Assembly: GCF_003020585.1 (NCBI RefSeq)
Contig: NZ_PXUE01000001.1
Coordinates: forward strand, 1,398,564 to 1,462,563
Length of the DNA: 64,000 bases
Origin: Chryseobacterium aurantiacum
GTDB taxonomy: Bacteria > Bacteroidota > Bacteroidia > Flavobacteriales > Weeksellaceae
Direction of reading: 5' to 3'
Part shown: piece by piece, positions 25,557 through 35,800 of the stretch
Layout of the letters: every line of letters begins with the position of its first letter
How positions within the stretch are numbered: the first letter of the stretch is position 1
Notes under the pieces: generated by a model
What the model saw: the letters and a program-made list of their open reading frames with translations, nothing else
Told to the model about the DNA's origin: nothing
The model's database searches: none
Position numbers and translations under genes: made by a program

Positions 25557-28520
25557 ATGAAATCAAAAAAAATACTTTTAGCGGCTGCGGTCATATACTT
25601 CGGAATTTCCGATGCTCAACAGTCACAATATTTTACACAGAAAGAAAATTATAGATTCAATCTAGCTGAAAACCTTTATCAGACCAAAATATACAACGCT
25701 TCCCAATACGAATACGCAAGACAATATTTCTATAACCAGAATTTGTCTCGTTCGAAAAAGGAAGCGGCTCAGTTTTTTGACAATGTGATAGGGGTAATTC
25801 TTCAGAAAAATCATGCTGAGGATGGGTTGACTGCTTTCATGAAAGAATATCCAAACTCTGCTTATTTTGCTCAGGCTAATCTTCCTTTGGCAGATTATTA
25901 TCTGGCGAAAAAGGATTTTGAGAAAGCACTGGAAACCCTGAAAAAGGTGAACCAGTATCAACTTTCGAAAGAGGAGAATACACAGTACATCCTAAAGCTT
26001 GGATATGCAAAATTCATGATGGGAGATTCTAAAGGTGCTACCGATGCCCTTGAAGAGGCCTATAAAACAGCTGATCAGTCTCAAAAAGGTGACATTGCCT
26101 ATATGCTTGGGCATTTGTATTACAGCAACAGACAAAATGATAAGGCTTTCCAGTATTTTGATTCCGTTAAGGATCAGGATAAGTTTTCAAAACTGGTGCG
26201 TCCTTATTATGTACAGATGTACTATAATGACAAGAATTATGACAAAGCTATTTCTGAAGGGAATACATTATTGAACGAAAATATTTCAGAATCCTATAAA
26301 GCAGAGGTTCACAAGATCATTGGAGAAAGTTACTTCATGAAAGGGGATTATACTTCTGCCTATCCACATCTGAAAGATTATCTGAATGTACAGCAGAATC
26401 CATCTGAAAATGATCTGTATGAAATGGGATTCGTTGCAGCACAGCTTAAAAAGTATGATGAAGCTGTTTCTTATTATAACCAGCTTCTTAACAGCAATTC
26501 TGCATTATCACAAAATGCTTATTATCAATTAGGAAATGCCTATTTAGCTGTTGATAAAAAGCAGGAGGCTCTTTCTGCATTCCGTTCTTCTTACCAGATG
26601 GATTATGATGCGAAAGTGAAAAAACTGGCTCATGAGCAGTACGCCAAATTAGGATATGATATAGGTAACCCGTTTGAAAATCCGTCTACTGTTATTCAAA
26701 GTTATATCAACGATAATCAGAATGGATCCAATGCTTCAGAAATGAGATCGCTATTGGTGAAATCATACCTGTATTCCGGAAACTATAAAGAAACATTGAA
26801 TGCCATTGACAAGCTGCAGGGCTCTACTCCTGAGATCAATAAAGTAGATCAGGAAGTTTCGTATTTATTAGGGACGGAAGAATTCAATAAAGGGAATTAT
26901 GATGAAGCTGAGAAATATTTCCTGAGAAGTTTAGGATTTAATATCAATAAAGAGTTTAACAGCAGGGCCTTATATTGGCTTGCTCAGGTATATTACCAGA
27001 AAGGAAACTATCCGTCTGCCATTGTTCGTTACGAAAAGCTTCTTAATGAGACTTTCCCTGAAAAACAGCAATTGCCCTATGACTTAGGATATGCTTATTT
27101 TAAATCTAAGAAATTTGATCAGGCACAAACGTTTTTCAAGCAGTATCTGACGAATCCGAAACCTGAATTTAAAAATGATGCAGAGCTTCGTCTCGCAGAT
27201 ATTCACTACGCCAATAATGATCTGAATGAAGCAATTGCCATCTACGACAAAAATGAGGATGCTACAGATTATACTGTATATCAAAAAGCAATGGCCCTAG
27301 GATTTAAAGGAGATACTCAGGCGAAAATCAACAACTTAAAAAATCTTTTATCGAAATATCCGGATTCCGAGTATTATGATGATGCACAATACGAGATTGG
27401 AACCGCCTATGCAGCTCAGGATGATTTTACCAATTCCAATGATTATTTTGGAAAGGTAATTAAAACATCTTCAGATAAGGATTTGATTGCCAATGCTTCT
27501 ATTTACAGAGCTCAAAATTATATTGATCAAAACCAGAATGATAAAGCTCTTTCTGAGTTGAAGTCCTTGGGTGAACAATATAAAAATACAGCCTACGCTA
27601 CCAAAATAGTTCAGGCGGCAAAACCAATCTTTACGAAGAACGGTGATGTTTCAGGATATGAAAACTTTGCAAGAAATATCGGAGTGAATGTAGATGCTTC
27701 TGAAATTGATGAGATCAACCTATCTACCGGAAAACAATATTTCGCGAAGAAAGATTATAAAAATGCTATTTCTTACTACGAAAAGTATCTGACACAGAAT
27801 CCAACAGGTGAGGGATTATATCAGGCTAAATATGAATTAGGAGAAAGTTATTATCAAACAAATAATTCAACTAAAGCTTTACTTGTTTTGCAGGAAGTTG
27901 CTGGAATTCAGAATGATTACCAGGATGACGCACAAACTCGTTTAGCTCAAATCTTCATTACGCAAGGAAATACCACTGAAGCGAAAAAGTATCTGGAGGG
28001 TATTAAAAACTCTTCCAATATCAGTATTAAGAACTACGCGAATGTTGAGCTAATGAAGCTGTATGCAGATGAAAAGAACTTCTCTGAAGCTGAAAAATTA
28101 GCCAATGCGGTAATCGCTAATTCTAAAAATTCGGCTGCTGTAATTGAAACGGCGAAAGTGATCAAGGCAAGAAGCTTAATGAATTCAGGAAAGGATAAAG
28201 ACGCTCAGTCTGCTTATACTTCCCTTGAAAAATCGTCCAATACCTCTGTAGCAGCAGAAGCATTCTATGCAAAGGCTTATTATCAGAATAAAGGAAAGGC
28301 ATTCAAGTCTTCTAATGAGACCATCTTTAAGCTGGCGAATAATTATGCTTCAGAAGAATATTGGGGAGCTAAGGCATTGGTGCTAATGGCTAAGAATTAT
28401 ATTGGGTTGAAAGATAATTATCAAGCAAGTTATACCTGTGACCAGATCATTGCAAACTACAAGGATTTCCCTGAAATTATTGCAGAAGCAAAAGAAGTTA
28501 AAAAACAGATTAAGAAATAA
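25557..28520 (+). CDS. Large secreted TPR protein
   Basis: 987 residues, signal peptide (cleavage after SDAQ, about residue 20). Then an almost continuous array of tetratricopeptide repeats follows, with typical W/Y-LG-x-Y and A-x-YY-F patterns, for example FNKGNYDEAEKYFLRSL. It should form a long superhelix in the periplasm that holds partner proteins. It is followed after three bases by a lipoprotein gene and then an outer-membrane barrel gene, so the operon may build an envelope assembly. The first 250 bases upstream are AT-rich with no clear promoter box. Confidence 0.85.
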   Translation: MKSKKILLAAAVIYFGISDAQQSQYFTQKENYRFNLAENLYQTKIYNASQYEYARQYFYNQNLSRSKKEAAQFFDNVIGVILQKNHAEDGLTAFMKEYPNSAYFAQANLPLADYYLAKKDFEKALETLKKVNQYQLSKEENTQYILKLGYAKFMMGDSKGATDALEEAYKTADQSQKGDIAYMLGHLYYSNRQNDKAFQYFDSVKDQDKFSKLVRPYYVQMYYNDKNYDKAISEGNTLLNENISESYKAEVHKIIGESYFMKGDYTSAYPHLKDYLNVQQNPSENDLYEMGFVAAQLKKYDEAVSYYNQLLNSNSALSQNAYYQLGNAYLAVDKKQEALSAFRSSYQMDYDAKVKKLAHEQYAKLGYDIGNPFENPSTVIQSYINDNQNGSNASEMRSLLVKSYLYSGNYKETLNAIDKLQGSTPEINKVDQEVSYLLGTEEFNKGNYDEAEKYFLRSLGFNINKEFNSRALYWLAQVYYQKGNYPSAIVRYEKLLNETFPEKQQLPYDLGYAYFKSKKFDQAQTFFKQYLTNPKPEFKNDAELRLADIHYANNDLNEAIAIYDKNEDATDYTVYQKAMALGFKGDTQAKINNLKNLLSKYPDSEYYDDAQYEIGTAYAAQDDFTNSNDYFGKVIKTSSDKDLIANASIYRAQNYIDQNQNDKALSELKSLGEQYKNTAYATKIVQAAKPIFTKNGDVSGYENFARNIGVNVDASEIDEINLSTGKQYFAKKDYKNAISYYEKYLTQNPTGEGLYQAKYELGESYYQTNNSTKALLVLQEVAGIQNDYQDDAQTRLAQIFITQGNTTEAKKYLEGIKNSSNISIKNYANVELMKLYADEKNFSEAEKLANAVIANSKNSAAVIETAKVIKARSLMNSGKDKDAQSAYTSLEKSSNTSVAAEAFYAKAYYQNKGKAFKSSNETIFKLANNYASEEYWGAKALVLMAKNYIGLKDNYQASYTCDQIIANYKDFPEIIAEAKEVKKQIKK

Positions 28521-28523
28521 GAA

Positions 28524-29015
28524 TTGAAAGTGTTTAAAATAACAATATACTCTTTTTTAGTTTCTGCTTCGCTTTGGAGCTGCATACCTGCCTATACTGT
28601 TTCTGATAAAGAGTATAGAAATGCAAAGGCAGACTTCCCGAAGCAAAAAGCTTTTGTTGCCAATAAGGATCTTAAGAAAGAGTTTGATATTTTAAAACAT
28701 TCCAAAATTTATGAAATTGTAGATGACAGTACCAACGCTGCAAAAATAACATTACACCCTATGACAACCCGTACTCCTTTCTGTGGAAATCCAATGATTG
28801 GAAGTATGATTACACTAGGATTGATGCCCTCGGGGTTTCCGTATGATATTTCTTACAGCTATGATATTGCCGAAAAGAATACAAAGAAAAATTATCAATA
28901 CAATTTAAAAGTTTATCAGAGCCTTTGGCTGTTTAATATATTCAGATTAGGCAAAACTTTTTCAAAACAGTCAGGGAAGGCTTTGTTGGGAAATTATATA
29001 GCTTCCAATAAATAG
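28524..29015 (+). CDS. Lipoprotein with TTG start, unknown
   Basis: 163 residues. The signal peptide KVFKITIYSFLVSASLWSC has a lipobox cysteine at position 20. No ATG occurs near the needed start. TTG at 28524, three bases after the TPR stop, gives a complete signal sequence (GTG at 28530 is the alternative). The mature part contains AKADFPKQKAF and a glycine/methionine-rich hydrophobic stretch (NPMIGSMITLGLMPSGFPYDI), which may lie against a membrane. It is the middle gene of the TPR/lipoprotein/barrel operon. Family not recognised. Confidence 0.7.
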   Translation: MKVFKITIYSFLVSASLWSCIPAYTVSDKEYRNAKADFPKQKAFVANKDLKKEFDILKHSKIYEIVDDSTNAAKITLHPMTTRTPFCGNPMIGSMITLGLMPSGFPYDISYSYDIAEKNTKKNYQYNLKVYQSLWLFNIFRLGKTFSKQSGKALLGNYIASNK

Positions 29016-29045
29016 ATCCCGTTATATTTTTCAAATAAAGAAAAT

Positions 29046-30812
29046 ATGAACAAGAAAATTCAATTATTATCCATATTATTTTTAGGGGTTTCGCAGTTCG
29101 CGTTTTCCCAGATCAAGGAGGAAAAACTGGTTCTTAATAAAAAGAGGGAACCGGAAGTGAAGAAGATCGAGAAGAAGAAGACTTCTGTGGAAACCATTAA
29201 AAACTATCCGCCGGAAGAGAAGTCCCAGAACCCTGTGAAATATACCATTACGGATGTTCCAGCGGTTTCAGACTTTAAAACTTCTACCATCCAGGGCGAG
29301 GACGTGGCTCCAAAATTCGACGGAACAGCGCAGAATAACTATGTTCAGTTTGGAATGGGTAACTATGGGAAAATTTTGTTAGACGGAAATGTTTCTAAGG
29401 TGCTTGATAACAAAATTGAAGTAGGAGCAGATGTTCACTTGCTTTCAACCAGTGGTCTTAAAAAAGATTACGATTGGAAATCAAAGCAGACTTCAGCAAC
29501 TATCGGGGCTTTCCTTAATTCTTATGGAGAAAAAGGTAAATTCAATTTGAATGCTGAATATGGATTAAATAATTATAATTATTATGGTATTTATGCCCTT
29601 GAACCGGCTGCTGATGTAGATTTGAAGCAAAAAGTAAATCAGTTTAAGGTAAATGGGTACTATGATTTTTATTCCAATGAAATTTTAAATGACGTAAGAG
29701 TAAAATCATCATTCCTAAAAGATCATTTTGATGCTCAGGAAAATCAAGTTTCCATTCTTGCAAATCTCTCTAAACATGCTGTTGAACTAGGTAAATCAGG
29801 TATCAATCTGAATGCTGATTTAGGAGTAGGTTTAGAAGCTGTGAAGACAGATTTTGAAATTGGAAATAAGAACTCATCCAATTTCTTTAATACCAATTTG
29901 GCTCCAAAGGTGACCTTTAGAAAAGGAGAATCTTACTTGATGCTTGGGTCTTCATTCTCATTCCTGAATGCTAAAAACTCAAATATTCAGATGGAGCAAA
30001 TGAAGAACAATAAGACCTACTGGTTTCCGCAAGCTGAGTTTCAGGTTGCTGCAGCTAAAGAATTCAAGTTCTATGGTGGGGTAGATGGAGGTTTGAAGCT
30101 TAATACCTACGGAGATCTTTTACAAGTAAATCCATATGCGCTATCTGACCAGTATTTAAAGCCAACAGAAACGAAATATCATTTTTATGTAGGATTGAGA
30201 GGGGACATCGATGAAACTCTGAAATATGACTTCTCTGCAGGTTTTGGAAAGATGAGAGATATTATGTTCTTTAAGGCAAATAATATTTTCGATAATAACT
30301 ATACCCTGAACCGTTCTGCTTATGATTTTGCCAATACATTTTCTGCAGTATATGATGATGGAAATGTGAGCGATATCAAAGGAAGTGTACAGTATTTCCC
30401 ACTTGAAAATTTAGTTATTGACGGGGAAGTAAGGTTCACCAAGTATAATTTAAAGAATTATGACAATATTTATAACGTTCCGTTAGTGAATGCCAGCATT
30501 GGTGCAAAATATACTATGCTAGACAAGAAATTGTTGTTAGGATTCAAAGGGATTTTTGCAAGTGACAGAACAACAAACTCTTATGCAATAGAGGGTGTGG
30601 GGAATCCGGGTATGATTTTCCAATCTACAGAGAATACCAACGATAAAGTTGGTGGCTATGCTGATTTAAATCTTTCTGCAGAGTATAAAATTCACAAAAA
30701 TTTCAGTATTTTCGCACTCGGAAATAATCTTCTAAGCTCAAAATACCAGACGTACAAAGGATATAAAGTTCTTGGTGCTCAAATTCTGGGAGGAGTGAAG
30801 ATCACATTCTAA
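29046..30812 (+). CDS. Outer-membrane beta-barrel protein (TonB-receptor-like, no plug)
   Basis: 588 residues with a signal peptide ending FAFSQ (about residue 22). A Lys/Glu-rich periplasmic stretch (about 25-70) is followed by an amphipathic beta-strand array ending in ILGGVKITF, with the C-terminal aromatic residue typical of outer-membrane barrels. The barrel part resembles that of TonB-dependent receptors, but there is no recognisable plug domain or TonB box. It probably works with the large TPR protein and the lipoprotein encoded upstream. The cargo is unknown. Confidence 0.8.
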   Translation: MNKKIQLLSILFLGVSQFAFSQIKEEKLVLNKKREPEVKKIEKKKTSVETIKNYPPEEKSQNPVKYTITDVPAVSDFKTSTIQGEDVAPKFDGTAQNNYVQFGMGNYGKILLDGNVSKVLDNKIEVGADVHLLSTSGLKKDYDWKSKQTSATIGAFLNSYGEKGKFNLNAEYGLNNYNYYGIYALEPAADVDLKQKVNQFKVNGYYDFYSNEILNDVRVKSSFLKDHFDAQENQVSILANLSKHAVELGKSGINLNADLGVGLEAVKTDFEIGNKNSSNFFNTNLAPKVTFRKGESYLMLGSSFSFLNAKNSNIQMEQMKNNKTYWFPQAEFQVAAAKEFKFYGGVDGGLKLNTYGDLLQVNPYALSDQYLKPTETKYHFYVGLRGDIDETLKYDFSAGFGKMRDIMFFKANNIFDNNYTLNRSAYDFANTFSAVYDDGNVSDIKGSVQYFPLENLVIDGEVRFTKYNLKNYDNIYNVPLVNASIGAKYTMLDKKLLLGFKGIFASDRTTNSYAIEGVGNPGMIFQSTENTNDKVGGYADLNLSAEYKIHKNFSIFALGNNLLSSKYQTYKGYKVLGAQILGGVKITF

Positions 30813-30880
30813 ATCATCAGAATAAAATAATAAATGATAAGTGATCCTATAGATTGCTTATCATTTATTACTCATACATC

Positions 30881-30952
30881 GGCTGCATAGTTTAATGGAT
30901 AGAACTTCGGATTTCGGCTCCGACAGTGAGGGTTCGAATCCTTCTGCGGTCA
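30881..30952 (+). tRNA. tRNA-Arg (anticodon TCG)
   Basis: A complete cloverleaf can be drawn. The acceptor GGCTGCA pairs with TGCGGTC (two G-U pairs), discriminator A. The D stem is GTTT/GAAC-like. The anticodon stem TCGGA/TCCGA encloses TTTCGGC, so the anticodon is TCG (reads CGN arginine codons). The T arm is GAGGG-TTCGAAT-CCTTC. CCA is not encoded. A terminator follows at once. Confidence 0.93.
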
Positions 30953-30957
30953 CTTTT

Positions 30958-30984
30958 AGCTCCTTTTCAGGGGCTTTTTTATTT
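30958..30984 (+). terminator. Terminator after tRNA-Arg
   Basis: AGCTCC and GGGGCT pair around TTTTCA, followed by TTTTTTATTT, six bases beyond the tRNA. Confidence 0.8.
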
Positions 30985-31202
30985 CTAACCATTCATTGGG
31001 ATTGTTTTTAGCTTAGCCAATGATAATTTTATTTCCATTTTTTAATTTGGTGTAGAGGATATATAGTTCTATATATTTCTCGATTCATTGGATGTAAAGA
31101 TAAGAACATAAGTCAGGAAATATATCTTGTTCAATTATAAACAAAAGCAAAGTCTACCCCGATTTAACACAGGGTAGACTCTTATTGAGATAAGTGGATT
31201 TC

Positions 31203-32045
31203 TTATTTTGGATATACTGTGGCGATAAATTGTTTGTCTGTTGCAGATAAAGCGGTATTGTTACCAACACTGAATCCGTTTGTGGTCAGCGTTGAGCTGA
31301 TGCTATAATGCATAATGGATTGCTTATCGTAAGCACTATATTGAGTCTGTGAAGTTGAATATTTTGCAAAAAGGTTATTATCTACCTGGGCTTGAGTCCA
31401 GTAATTTGGAGCACCTGCATAATAGGCATATACTTTTGGCTTATCCCATGGAATAGCTGCTAAAGGGTGCTGGTGCTCATGAATCATCCCAAGAGCATGG
31501 CCAAATTCATGAATGACTGTTCTGCTGAATTCGGTGTCACTTGTACTATCAGTAAACCAGCCAAAGTTCATGGTTTCTTTATTGGATGCTATACTAAGAG
31601 CATCTTTACCTATATATGAATAAGATCCGGCACCAGATGTGAACGTTACGCGAATCTGTGGCGTTCCAGTGGTAACAAAATTAAAAGTAATATTGGCATA
31701 TTTGGACCATTCCTTGGCATATTGTATCACCTTGTTGCGAACGTAAGTACTACCTCCGTAAAGACCTACAGTGATAACGCTGCCATTTGTCCATTTTTTA
31801 TTAGTAACAACAGCGCCTTTTGAAGTTGTTCCGGGAATATAATCCTCACCTGGAAGATAAACATCTTTACACATTTGGGTGTTTTCGAAACCCGCCGGGA
31901 TGTCTGCTTGAGGAGTAGCTTGTAGCGCTGAAAGTAATTGTTGGTCCTGTGGGATTTTTTCATCTATAGTATCATTGGTAGTATTACATGATACTATAGC
32001 CATTGAAATAAATGATCCTAATAAAATTTTCTTGTGTAATTCCAT
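31203..32045 (-). CDS. Astacin-like (M12A) zinc metalloprotease, lipoprotein
   Basis: 280 residues. The lipoprotein signal ends at Cys 20 (SMAIVSC). The catalytic domain spans about 80-280. The zinc motif HEFGHALGMIHEHQHP has ligands H179, H183 and H189 and catalytic E180, an astacin-type HExxHxxGxxHE. The Met-turn is SIMHYS near residue 245, with the tyrosine expected close by. It is related to flavastacin-like secreted proteases of Chryseobacterium. The short segment between lipid anchor and domain (20-80) may be an inhibitory prosegment. Likely surface-exposed. Confidence 0.9.
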   Translation of the reverse strand: MELHKKILLGSFISMAIVSCNTTNDTIDEKIPQDQQLLSALQATPQADIPAGFENTQMCKDVYLPGEDYIPGTTSKGAVVTNKKWTNGSVITVGLYGGSTYVRNKVIQYAKEWSKYANITFNFVTTGTPQIRVTFTSGAGSYSYIGKDALSIASNKETMNFGWFTDSTSDTEFSRTVIHEFGHALGMIHEHQHPLAAIPWDKPKVYAYYAGAPNYWTQAQVDNNLFAKYSTSQTQYSAYDKQSIMHYSISSTLTTNGFSVGNNTALSATDKQFIATVYPK

Positions 32046-32712
32046 AATGTTGGTGTTTTATGTTGATTAATTTTTTTAATGATTAAGAAAATAAATAATC
32101 TATCATGTGTGAATTAAAATTATGATAAAAAATGATGCTCTCACTTTTTTTCTTTTGTAAATTAAGATTTAGGTATATCGACACAGATACTACATTAACT
32201 GAATTGCCTTTCTATAAAGGAATTCCAAACTTGGGGATCATATAATTTCAATGTTATACTGTCTCATATTTGTATTGTTTCAATGTAAATTGAATAAAAT
32301 TAAGTGGATAATAAGTGTAAATTTCACTAGATAAATTCTTTTTTATTAAATTTTCTTTGTTAAAAAATCAAAATTAAGTGATTTAAGTGTATAGTTGTTT
32401 TTGAAAGAAAAATGGAAAATTATAATGTTGAAGCAAAATGAATTAATGAATCTTTTTATTACAACTTTGTTTGTGATTTTATAGAAATAGAATTGAAAAC
32501 GATAAACAATCAAGCTTTCAAATTCATCTTGAGTTTTACTGATAATGATGTTAAGATTTCAATTGAAGAAATAAATTTCTGTATTTTAGCTATAGTTAGT
32601 ATTTTAGTAAATATATTCGATATCTTTTATTCAGGGTGTTTATCGGTGTTCTTAATGATAGCTTTCTTAAAGATTTTTGAATATTACAGTTTTATTTTTA
32701 AATAGGAAATTT
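32046..32712. other. Long AT-rich intergenic region
   Basis: No gene is supported. A 70-codon open frame at 32493-32705 has non-ATG start and low-complexity content. The region separates the divergent protease and phytochrome genes and presumably holds both promoters, but I find no full TTG-N17-TAnnTTTG match. Confidence 0.4.
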
Positions 32713-34893
32713 ATGCTTCAGGTTGGATGTCATGAAGAGCAAATACATCTTTGCGGAAAAATCCAGTATTTTGGTTATTTATTTGTTTTTGAGGATGATA
32801 TGTGTATTGCAGTCAGCAGGAATTCGGCTGAAATTACGACGCTTTCATTTGATAAAATATTAGGACTTACAATAGATCAGTTACTGAGTTTGATGGTTGA
32901 TGATGGCGAATGGATGATGACTGAAATAAGGAAGCATACAGCTGTTCCGCTTAAAAGGTTTACACAAAGGATTTCTATTCACAATCAAGAATATGATCTC
33001 TGCATCTATCAATTTGATGAAAAAATATTTTTTGAAATTGAGATTCGTAATGAATATGTTGTAAAATCAACAGATTTGAATACCTATGCCAAAGAACTTG
33101 AGCGAAGTGAAGATTGTTGGCAGACGTTGACCCATCTGATCAAAGAAATAACAGGTTTTGATCGTGCAATGGTTTATCAATTTCTTGAAGATAATAGTGG
33201 ACAGGTGATTGCGGAATCAAAAAATGACAACCTCCCTTCTTTTCTATCGTATCGATATCCCGAATTTGATATTCCGGTACAGGCGCGTGAGTTGTATTTA
33301 AAATTTCCTGCCCGAAATGCCGCAGATATAGATGGAGAAATATTTGATATCCTTGGAGTCTCTCCTGAGCAACTGGACTTAACTTATTGTAGTCTTAGGG
33401 CTTTTTCGCCTATACACCTGCAGTATCTTCGAAATACCAATACCAATGCGAGTGCCAGTTTCTCAATTATAATTGAAGAAAAACTTTGGGGGTTGGTAAC
33501 CTGTCAAAATACAGAACCTAAACATGTTGATCTCGAACAGAGAAATTTATGTACTTTCTTAACGCAATATGCTGTAAATTATCATCTTTTGGAACATCAA
33601 AAAGAATTGATTAGTGCCCATAAGATTATGGGAGCAGTGGAGCGTGATCTTAAAGCTGAGCTTTTAGTGCAACATGATTTTGAGGGAGTTCTGAAAAAAT
33701 ATGCCCCTAAGATAATGGATATTGTTGCTGCTGACGGAATTGTTGTGAAGTATAATGGAGGGCTAAGTTATATAGGGGATACGCCCGATAAAAATAGAAT
33801 AGAAATAATAGACCATTATCTTTTGGATAAGGAAGAAGAAAGTCTATTCTCTACAAACCAATTTAATTCTTTGCCGCCAGAGTATCATAATGATATTTGC
33901 TTTCCTGGAGTGATTAGGGTTAATTTACTTCCTGGTAATAAGTGGTTTCTTTACCTTTTTCGAAAAGAAAATATTGTTGAGGAAGTGTGGGCCGGAAAGC
34001 CGGAAAAACTATTTGTTAAACCTGAGGGAAGCCACATTTCTTATCCTAGCCCAAGAACATCTTTTGAAAGCTGGAAAAAAATGACCAAGGGCCAGTCTAT
34101 TAACTGGAAAATACGAGAAATTGCTTTTCTTGAAAAAATAGCATACGTTATACAGCAGGCAATTGCCCAAAGAGGAGGCGAAATCTTCAAATTGAACAGA
34201 GAACTTATTCGTTCGAATAGTGCCCTGGATACCTTTGGTTACATCCTGACTCATGATCTTAAAAATCCTTTGGCAATGATTAACCTGTCAGCAGATATGA
34301 TTCTTAATCGTGAGGACGATAAAAACAAGCTATTCCATAGGCTGGCAGTTAATATACTTAACTCAACTCAACTTATGACACAGATGATGGATAAGGTGTA
34401 TGAACTCTCTCAGTCTACCTATATTCATTTTGAGCTTGAAATGATTAATCCACAAAGAAAAATCATTGATATTTTAGAAAACACGAAGAAGCAATATGGA
34501 TGTGAAAATCTTAAATATATTGTTGGCGAAATAATAGAAATTCCAGGGGAGAGAACCTTACTTTATCAAATATTTTTAAACCTTATTGGAAACGCCGTTA
34601 AATATAGTTCCAAAAAAGAAAATCCCCTTGTAGAAGTTAAAGGCTATAGAAAAGATTTATCGGTTATCTATGAAATCCGTGATAACGGTATTGGGATAGA
34701 TTTGAGTAATGGAACCGATATCTTTGAGATTTTCAGAAGAATGCCTAATACGGTAGCGTTTGAAGGGGCCGGGATTGGTTTGTCTATTGTAAAAAGAATA
34801 GCGGATCGTTTAGGGGCGAAAGTGTCTGTTGAGAGTACAATGAATGTAGGAACATGTTTTTACCTTGAATTCATGAACGTTCCCTTACCATAA
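32713..34893 (+). CDS. Bacteriophytochrome histidine kinase
   Basis: 726 residues from ATG 32713. The PAS domain has the biliverdin-attachment cysteine near the N terminus (C6, in VGCHEEQIHLCGKIQYFG). The GAF domain carries the chromophore motif FDIPVQARELY (D186) and SPIHLQYLRN (H235). The PHY domain carries the tongue motif PRTSFESW. The kinase part has the H box ILTHDLKNP (H514), N box LIGNAVKYS and G boxes DNGIGIDL and GAGIGLSIVKRIA. It should be a red/far-red light-sensing kinase. No response regulator and no heme oxygenase gene for biliverdin lies next to it. An upstream TTG would add 12 residues but places the key Cys farther in than usual. Confidence 0.93.
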   Translation: MLQVGCHEEQIHLCGKIQYFGYLFVFEDDMCIAVSRNSAEITTLSFDKILGLTIDQLLSLMVDDGEWMMTEIRKHTAVPLKRFTQRISIHNQEYDLCIYQFDEKIFFEIEIRNEYVVKSTDLNTYAKELERSEDCWQTLTHLIKEITGFDRAMVYQFLEDNSGQVIAESKNDNLPSFLSYRYPEFDIPVQARELYLKFPARNAADIDGEIFDILGVSPEQLDLTYCSLRAFSPIHLQYLRNTNTNASASFSIIIEEKLWGLVTCQNTEPKHVDLEQRNLCTFLTQYAVNYHLLEHQKELISAHKIMGAVERDLKAELLVQHDFEGVLKKYAPKIMDIVAADGIVVKYNGGLSYIGDTPDKNRIEIIDHYLLDKEEESLFSTNQFNSLPPEYHNDICFPGVIRVNLLPGNKWFLYLFRKENIVEEVWAGKPEKLFVKPEGSHISYPSPRTSFESWKKMTKGQSINWKIREIAFLEKIAYVIQQAIAQRGGEIFKLNRELIRSNSALDTFGYILTHDLKNPLAMINLSADMILNREDDKNKLFHRLAVNILNSTQLMTQMMDKVYELSQSTYIHFELEMINPQRKIIDILENTKKQYGCENLKYIVGEIIEIPGERTLLYQIFLNLIGNAVKYSSKKENPLVEVKGYRKDLSVIYEIRDNGIGIDLSNGTDIFEIFRRMPNTVAFEGAGIGLSIVKRIADRLGAKVSVESTMNVGTCFYLEFMNVPLP

Positions 34894-35058
34894 TTGTTTT
34901 GAATGCTTCAACAATTTCATTTGTATGAATTGAAAATTTCAGTTTTCAAAGGGTGAATATATTCCGATAAAATGAATTCAAGAGCAGAGCATAATAAAAT
35001 ATCCCGAAAATTATGTAATAATCAGGGGATCATAAAACGAAAACAGAAAATAAATAAA

Positions 35059-35090
35059 AAGAGGGACACGAGCGTTGAGCCCGTGCCATA
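35059..35090 (-). terminator. Terminator after the 119-residue gene
   Basis: On the minus strand GGCACGGGC and GCTCGTGTCC pair around TCAAC, followed by CTCTTTTTATTTATTTT. It lies just beyond the stop at 35109. Confidence 0.7.
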
Positions 35091-35108
35091 GAATTTAATT
35101 ACTGAAAA

Positions 35109-35468
35109 TTAATTCAGATTATAATTAGCAATAACCAGGCTCAAAATGAAATGAACGTAATTCTGCTCAGCATCTTTTCTATTGATTAGCTTATTTTTGT
35201 ACTCATAAGAGCTCAAAACCCTTGCTAATTTTTGATAGGTTTCAAAATCATCTCCTTTAATCTTCACCCTGATGTTGTCATCCTTTCTTTTAATGAGCTC
35301 ATTGTCTATAGTTCTGACTTTAAATAATACTTCACATAGTGTTGGACGAGACTTCATAGACCCAATAAATCTTTCAACAACATTAATCTTGAATGCATCA
35401 AATAAGATGTTGTGAAAAACAATTTTAGAGTTAGGCTCTTGAGTATTGAGCTCAAGCTTATAATTCAT
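35109..35468 (-). CDS. Unknown soluble protein, 119 residues
   Basis: No signal peptide or membrane span. Alternating charged and hydrophobic residues, with an Arg/Lys-rich middle (ELIKRKDDNIRVKIKGDDF) and a C-terminal helix. I do not recognise a family. It ends with its own terminator, so it is transcribed alone, between the phytochrome and J-domain/KTSC genes. Confidence 0.5.
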   Translation of the reverse strand: MNYKLELNTQEPNSKIVFHNILFDAFKINVVERFIGSMKSRPTLCEVLFKVRTIDNELIKRKDDNIRVKIKGDDFETYQKLARVLSSYEYKNKLINRKDAEQNYVHFILSLVIANYNLN

Positions 35469-35745
35469 TATTTTAAATTTTGGTAAATATAGGCTTAATT
35501 ATAACAATTATCAGCGTATTTTAATAGAAGGTTCCCATCATAATGATTGAATTTTATTCAATACATCATCCATAAGGTATTTTAAAAATAAAATTTTTAA
35601 TGATAATTAATTGAAATATAGGATTCTAATTGAATTCATATAATAGTTTAGATGATGACTTAAAATATTATAAGAAATAATATTTTTTCAGCTAAATGGA
35701 AAGAAAGAAATGGAACAGCTTTTTCTGGCCTTTATTTTTATATAA
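35469..35745. other. AT-rich intergenic region
   Basis: No gene or structure recognised apart from the terminator at its right end. Confidence 0.4.
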
Positions 35746-35780
35746 AAAAAGACTTTCAGGGTGAACCGAAAGTCTTTTTA
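35746..35780. terminator. Terminator after the J-domain/KTSC gene
   Basis: AAAAAGACTTTC and GAAAGTCTTTTT pair around AGGGTGAACC. It has A- and T-runs on both sides, so it can work in both directions. It lies 21 bases beyond the minus-strand gene's stop. Confidence 0.85.
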
Positions 35781-35800
35781 TTTGTTTTTTGAATGAAAAA

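Noticed and set aside
32493..32705. Plus-strand frame upstream of the phytochrome gene
   Set aside because: Non-ATG start, low complexity, and the sequence before the phytochrome start reads as AT-rich spacer.
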